The position numbers were made by a program, and so were the translations under genes. Under the pieces are notes generated by a model. That model was not told where the DNA came from and did not search any database. It saw nothing but the letters and a program-made list of their open reading frames with translations. Below are positions 7,481 to 10,569 of a stretch of DNA of 10,569 bases, piece by piece. The DNA is taken from positions 1 to 10,569 of the forward strand of contig DAOSZN010000048.1 in NCBI GenBank assembly GCA_035593725.1. The letters run 5' to 3'. Source of the stretch: UBA4971 sp029551185 (GTDB lineage Bacteria; Bacillota; SHA-98; UBA4971). Each line of letters starts with the position of its first letter. The first letter of the stretch is position 1.

Positions 7481-7501
7481 TATTGCCAGTTTTGATATGC
7501 T
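7472..7501 (+). promoter_or_regulatory. Sigma-A-like promoter of the XRE regulator
   Basis: A consensus -35 TTGACA (7472-7477) and a -10-like TATGCT (7496-7501) are separated by 18 nt. Transcription would start near 7507-7510, leaving a leader of about 25-28 nt that contains the poly-G run. The -35 is inside the dyad at 7453-7480. Confidence 0.55.
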
Positions 7502-7516
7502 TTGGTTGCTTTAAGT

Positions 7517-7527
7517 GGGGGGGGGGG
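7517..7527 (+). repeat. 11-G homopolymer at the ribosome-binding position of the regulator
   Basis: Eleven consecutive Gs end seven bases before the GTG start at 7535, exactly where the Shine-Dalgarno should be; no other ribosome site is present. The run lies in the 5' leader, and an in-frame TAG at 7529-7531 shows it is not coding. Long G-tracts are prone to slipped-strand length change and are used as phase-variation switches in several bacteria. Whether length alters translation here is inference. A sequencing or assembly length error is also possible. Confidence 0.6.
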
Positions 7528-7534
7528 ATAGAAA

Positions 7535-8986
7535 GTGCGAGCCTATAATTCGCGTCTGGACTTTCTCATGGACGCCATGGGTATAACCGGTAGACAAATG
7601 GCGGCCGCCATTCATGTCGATCCTTCCTTGATAAGCAAGTGGAGAAACAACCATCGGCTACTGTCTTATCGTTCAATTCACATACTCAAGATAGCTGAGT
7701 ATTTTGCAGCCTGCGATTGCTCGCCTCCATTAAGAGAGATTCTCAAGGCTTATGGATCTGAGGTGGATTGGGATAACCAAGAGGAACTCCTGAGTTGGTT
7801 ATGCAGGTGGCTGACTGATCCAAGACCACTTCCTGTTACTGCATTGGGTCAATCCATCAACCACAGTCGTTACTCCCATGATGCTTCTTATACGATCTAT
7901 TTGGGCAATGACGGTAGAAGAGAAGCAGTGCTTCAGTTTTTGGACTATGTATTAACCCTCCCCCAGGGACAGCAATTGTGTTTGATGAGCCAGGAAGATA
8001 TGGCATGGCTAATAGAAGACGGAGATTTCTTAGCAGTATGGCAGGATCGACTCATTCAATTACTGAAGAAGGGACACAAGATCAAGATTATCCACTGGGT
8101 AAATCGGAGTGTTAACAGCCTGAACAGTATAATCCGTCACTGGCTTCCTCTCCATTTAACAGGTGGAATTGAATCATGGTTCTTTCCCAAATATTCAGAT
8201 TCCCCTTTTCAAACAACCCTCTTCATCCTTGAGAACGATCTTACCATCACAGGTATGTCGTCACCTAATCTTAAGGATCACCGCTATACAGCCATGTTTC
8301 GTGATCCGGTAACCATAAAGCAGTGTCAATGGATGTTTTCTACCTACCTAAATGATTGTCACCCTCTGATAGAAGTCTGTCCGAAAACGAAAATGCAGCG
8401 TATATTGGAGAAGGCCACCGGGGCAATACATACAGAGGAAACCGCTTATCTGATTTGGGAACCGCCTTCATTTCTGACTATGTCCTGCGGCCTGCTCACC
8501 GGTATCCTGGCTAGAAATAACTTAGAGGATCATCTGATACAGGAGTGTCTGGAATACCACCGGCAAGTAGCAGTTGACTTCTCCCGGACTTCCAGGCTTT
8601 TGTGCAATCTTGACAGTCTCAGGAAGGCATTACAAGCCTCTCAAGTCTTATGTGAAGAGCTGACAGACATAACCGGCCGGCCCATTCTGATGTCCAGAGA
8701 GGACATGATGCAGCACATCCATGAGCTAGTAGAAAACCTGCGAATCAATGAAGAGATGAAAGCAGCCTTCTTCTCGACACTCGGGGGATCGCCTGTTAAT
8801 CTATGTCTTCGAGATTCGGATATGGTATTCGCTTGGTCAAAAGAACTGCCGTATGCCGCAGCAGTCTCAGAACCAACTGTTGTGGAAGCTTTCCATCGCT
8901 ACTATGACGAGCTCTGGGAATCCGTTCCAAGGGTAAACAGAGATCCCGCCCGGGTAATCGCAGAATTGCTAAAACTAATCACATAG
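7535..8986 (+). CDS. XRE-family HTH transcriptional regulator with large C-terminal sensor region
   Basis: The 483-aa protein starts with GTG. Residues 5-42 form a Cro/C1-type helix-turn-helix: RLDFLMDAMGITGRQMAAAI leads into the recognition helix DPSLISKWRNNHR. Residues 48-95 are helical. Residues about 118-275 alternate strands and helices, with LLKKGHKIKIIHWVN and later TLFILENDLTITGMSS; this arrangement is reminiscent of the PLD-like fold in sensor domains of some regulators, but no HKD catalytic motif is visible, so it would be a ligand-binding or dimerisation fold. Residues 285-483 are a mostly helical tail I do not recognise. Most XRE regulators are far shorter, so the extra 400 residues probably sense a signal. 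The gene is divergent from the surface-protein operon, and a dyad overlaps its -35 box, implying autoregulation and possible control of the operon. No clear terminator follows; 8987-9171 holds nothing I can support. Confidence 0.75.
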   Translation: MRAYNSRLDFLMDAMGITGRQMAAAIHVDPSLISKWRNNHRLLSYRSIHILKIAEYFAACDCSPPLREILKAYGSEVDWDNQEELLSWLCRWLTDPRPLPVTALGQSINHSRYSHDASYTIYLGNDGRREAVLQFLDYVLTLPQGQQLCLMSQEDMAWLIEDGDFLAVWQDRLIQLLKKGHKIKIIHWVNRSVNSLNSIIRHWLPLHLTGGIESWFFPKYSDSPFQTTLFILENDLTITGMSSPNLKDHRYTAMFRDPVTIKQCQWMFSTYLNDCHPLIEVCPKTKMQRILEKATGAIHTEETAYLIWEPPSFLTMSCGLLTGILARNNLEDHLIQECLEYHRQVAVDFSRTSRLLCNLDSLRKALQASQVLCEELTDITGRPILMSREDMMQHIHELVENLRINEEMKAAFFSTLGGSPVNLCLRDSDMVFAWSKELPYAAAVSEPTVVEAFHRYYDELWESVPRVNRDPARVIAELLKLIT

Positions 8987-9171
8987 TGTTCGGTTGAGAG
9001 TTGTCTTAATTGATTATGGGATGTAACATATGGTTATGTATGAGGAAGTGTAGATAGGGTAACTCGAAGATATTAATGTGAGTATCCGGAAGAATAGCCG
9101 AGAATTCTTGGTTGTCGATATTGCGCGCATAACCTGCATGTTTATTTATGTTTGTTGAGATAACGGATTGA

Positions 9172-10064
9172 AAGAATGCGTTCCGAGACTGCCGGCATTG
9201 GGCATTGATGGACGGGCAGGAGAGAACGGAAAACAAACCGCGTGGTGGCATAAAAAAACCACTGATGCTTCTCGTCTTATTCGTCTTTGTCATAACGATC
9301 AATTCCGGCCTTATGTATCAAGTTATAAACCCTGCTTTTGAGCATCTCACAGGTCTTGTGAGTTAGTATTGGGCAGTGCCATATATCATTGCACTCGCTC
9401 TCATAAGAAATCTGCCGGTGAAGACAAAGCGTTCAATGATTCTATATGCCGGCATAGCCATGATCATGGGAGCATTCATTAGCTTTATGCTGCTAGGGCG
9501 AACCGCGCCTGATTACCTTATTGTGAACACCCTAATGCTGGGTGGCTGCGGTATTTTTGACTTGTTTTGGTGGAGCATCATCGGAGAAATGCTCGACTAC
9601 ACTGAAAATCCCGTGAAGGTGTTCGGCATCGGGCTTTCTGCAAATGTGTTTGGCGTCTTAAGTGGTGACGCCTAGCAATAACCTCAGTTCAACTTTCCAG
9701 TGCGGAGGTAGCGGTCATTGCACTTACCGTTGTATGTGCCACCCTGGTCTTACTGCCGTCGCTTAACCGGCACCTTGTTATGCTGCTTAAGAATCACATC
9801 TATCTTACCGTCTATGATTGCATGAGCAAAACACAACAAATAGATATTATCCGGCAGACGGAAACACTGGAAGAATTGACTGTCAGAGAAAAGGAGGTTC
9901 TCCAGCACATTTTGTCCGGAAAATCCAATCGAGAAATAGCGCAGGCTTTGTTTATCAGTGAAAGCACTGTTAAAACCCACGCAAGAAATATTTTTTCAAA
10001 ATATGATGTAGGCAGCCGCGCAGAGCTGATCAGCACCCTTCTTAAAAATCAATCCGGTTCATAA
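9172..10064 (+). pseudogene. MFS-LuxR fusion regulator, degraded (in-frame TAG and frameshift)
   Basis: The pieces assemble into the second half of a membrane-bound LuxR-family regulator with an MFS-like transporter domain. Frame 1 from 9172 gives KKPLMLLVLFVFVITINSG, a helix and HLTGLVS, is cut by TAG at 9364-9366, then continues YWAVPYIIALALIRNLP through several helices with MLGGCGIFDLFWWSIIGEMLDY to a TAG at 9673. The sequence then continues in frame 0 (QLSSAEVAVIALTVV, a last helix) to a GerE-type HTH (about 9876-10050: LTVREKEVLQHILSGKSNREIAQALFISESTVKTH). A small indel at about 9664-9675 explains the frame change. Intact members are about 480-500 aa with 12 helices; the first six helices are absent here. 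The HTH part alone could be translated from 9780, but as a whole the gene is dead. Confidence 0.78.
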
Positions 10065-10096
10065 CTAAAAGGCTTCATAAATACTGATAAAACCAG

Positions 10097-10128
10097 TCTC
10101 TCATGCTTTAGTATGAGAGATTTCTTTT
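10097..10128 (+). terminator. Rho-independent terminator after the MFS-LuxR remnant
   Basis: TCTCTCAT (10097-10104) pairs perfectly with ATGAGAGA (10113-10120); two further pairs (G-T, C-G) can close a TTTA loop. The stem is followed by TTTCTTTT. It lies 33 nt after the LuxR stop at 10064 and fits termination of that plus-strand gene. Confidence 0.7.
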
Positions 10129-10197
10129 GCGATTTCATACTTTGGATCGATGACTCCCCCTGCATCTTTCCCTAGACTCTACTATAAAGGTAGCGTG

Positions 10198-10524
10198 ATG
10201 CATATGGAGGCAATCCAAAAACTGCGCAATGGATATGCCGTGCTTTTCGCAGTTAGTATTTGCTTGACAGTCTTGACAGTGTGGTTTGGTGTGAGACCTA
10301 TGGTGGCGATCACGTTCATCTTTGCCGTCTTAAATATCACCTTGCTCATACTTTTAATCAGACAAAACCGCTTGCTTTATGACGCAAAGCTTATCTGGGA
10401 AAATCGTATCCTCGCGATGCCTTCGGCTGTTGTCTCAATATTGGGGAGCAAGAGATATAGCGTCGGGTCCTTGTGCCGGGCCACTTTACCCTTGGCCACC
10501 TTCATAATATTATTCAGGCGGTGA
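10198..10524 (+). CDS. Small two-helix membrane protein, unknown, probably 3'-truncated
   Basis: The likely start is ATG 10198 (AAAGG about 7 nt upstream; an in-frame ATG at 10204 and a longer start at 10150 are possible). The protein has two hydrophobic segments, YAVLFAVSICLTVLTVWF and MVAITFIFAVLNITLLILLI, with only a few residues between them, forming a helical hairpin, followed by a polar stretch (RQNRLLYDAKLIWENRI). I do not recognise a family. From about 10440 the DNA encodes a pRiA4b ORF-3-like protein in another frame, so the last 28 or so residues of this frame (to the TGA at 10522-10524) are probably not original and the gene is likely truncated at that junction. It follows the terminator of the previous gene. 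Confidence 0.4.
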   Translation: MHMEAIQKLRNGYAVLFAVSICLTVLTVWFGVRPMVAITFIFAVLNITLLILLIRQNRLLYDAKLIWENRILAMPSAVVSILGSKRYSVGSLCRATLPLATFIILFRR

Positions 10525-10569
10525 TGGGCTGGGAAGACTGCCACATGCATGAATTTGATGTCAGGGATA
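10440..10569 (+). pseudogene. pRiA4b ORF-3-like protein fragment with premature stop (runs off window)
   Basis: In the frame of base 10440 the sequence reads EI, TAG (10458-10460), then RRVLVPGHFTLGHLHNIIQA, then VMGWEDCHMHEFDV to the end of the window. Proteins of the pRiA4b ORF-3 family share the N-terminal pattern 'PxIWRRxxVPxxxTLxxLHxxIQxxMGWxxxHLHxF'. Here the conserved Trp of IWRR is a TAG, one base from TGG. The family is small and cytoplasmic, often near mobile elements, with no established enzymatic role. The front part is missing and the sequence abuts the small membrane gene, so this is a broken copy, or a product initiating downstream of the TAG, continuing beyond the window. Confidence 0.68.

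Noticed and set aside
9006..9302. Minus-strand frame of 98 codons
   Set aside because: It overlaps the recognisable MFS-LuxR remnant on the other strand, has no ribosome site and a composition unlike a protein.
10264..10282. Two TTGACA-like hexamers within the small membrane gene
   Set aside because: They encode part of the first membrane helix, and no suitably spaced -10 box with a downstream gene start is evident.
9364..10460. Two TAG codons at or near Trp positions (9364 and 10458), suggesting TAG could be read as an amino acid
   Set aside because: Both lie in genes with other damage (frameshift or truncation), the intact large genes use TGG for Trp normally, and single G-to-A changes explain them.

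Overview
The window looks like a chromosomal accessory stretch from a Gram-positive anaerobe, most likely a Clostridia-type Bacillota. Evidence for this is moderate GC content, strong GGAGG-type ribosome sites with GTG and TTG starts, a remnant of a Liv branched-chain amino acid transporter, a remnant of an MFS-LuxR fusion regulator (a family common in anaerobic Firmicutes and some Actinobacteria), and a large XRE-type regulator. The taxon is inference; no rRNA or marker gene is present.

The left edge (1-975) is gene debris. It holds the C-terminus of an EamA/DMT transporter, then a collapsed liv operon in which a livH fragment runs directly into the last third of livF (livM, livG and most of livF are gone), then a frameshifted VapC/PIN-domain toxin fragment carrying a zinc-ribbon-like insert.

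The centre (1127-7238, minus strand) is an intact two-gene unit. The first gene encodes a secreted protein of about 249 aa with a signal peptide, a galactose-binding-like 'SD scarf' domain and a helical tail. The second encodes an exported or membrane-anchored protein of about 1750 aa. Its order is N-terminal hydrophobic segment, short helical motif, Pro/Thr/Ser linker, long HEAT-repeat array, helical region, beta-rich domain, coiled coil, Gly/Ala-rich hydrophobic segment and an unrecognised C-terminal domain with a DLDLALDE motif. The helical motif near the N-terminus of the giant protein resembles the tail of the small one, so the two probably derive from a shared module and may work together at the cell surface. 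I do not recognise this pair as a described system.

The divergent intergenic region (7239-7534) holds a sigma-A-like promoter overlapped by a perfect 8+8 bp dyad and an 11-G homopolymer just before the GTG start of a 483-aa XRE-family regulator (7535-8986). The regulator has an N-terminal HTH and a large C-terminal portion resembling a PLD-like fold. By position it is the candidate controller of itself and perhaps of the divergent surface-protein operon.

The right edge (about 9172-10569) is again debris: an MFS-LuxR fusion pseudogene with an in-frame stop and a frameshift, a terminator hairpin, a small two-helix membrane protein, and a pRiA4b ORF-3-like fragment with a premature stop running off the end. 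The picture is an intact surface-protein operon with its regulator, embedded in decaying genes.
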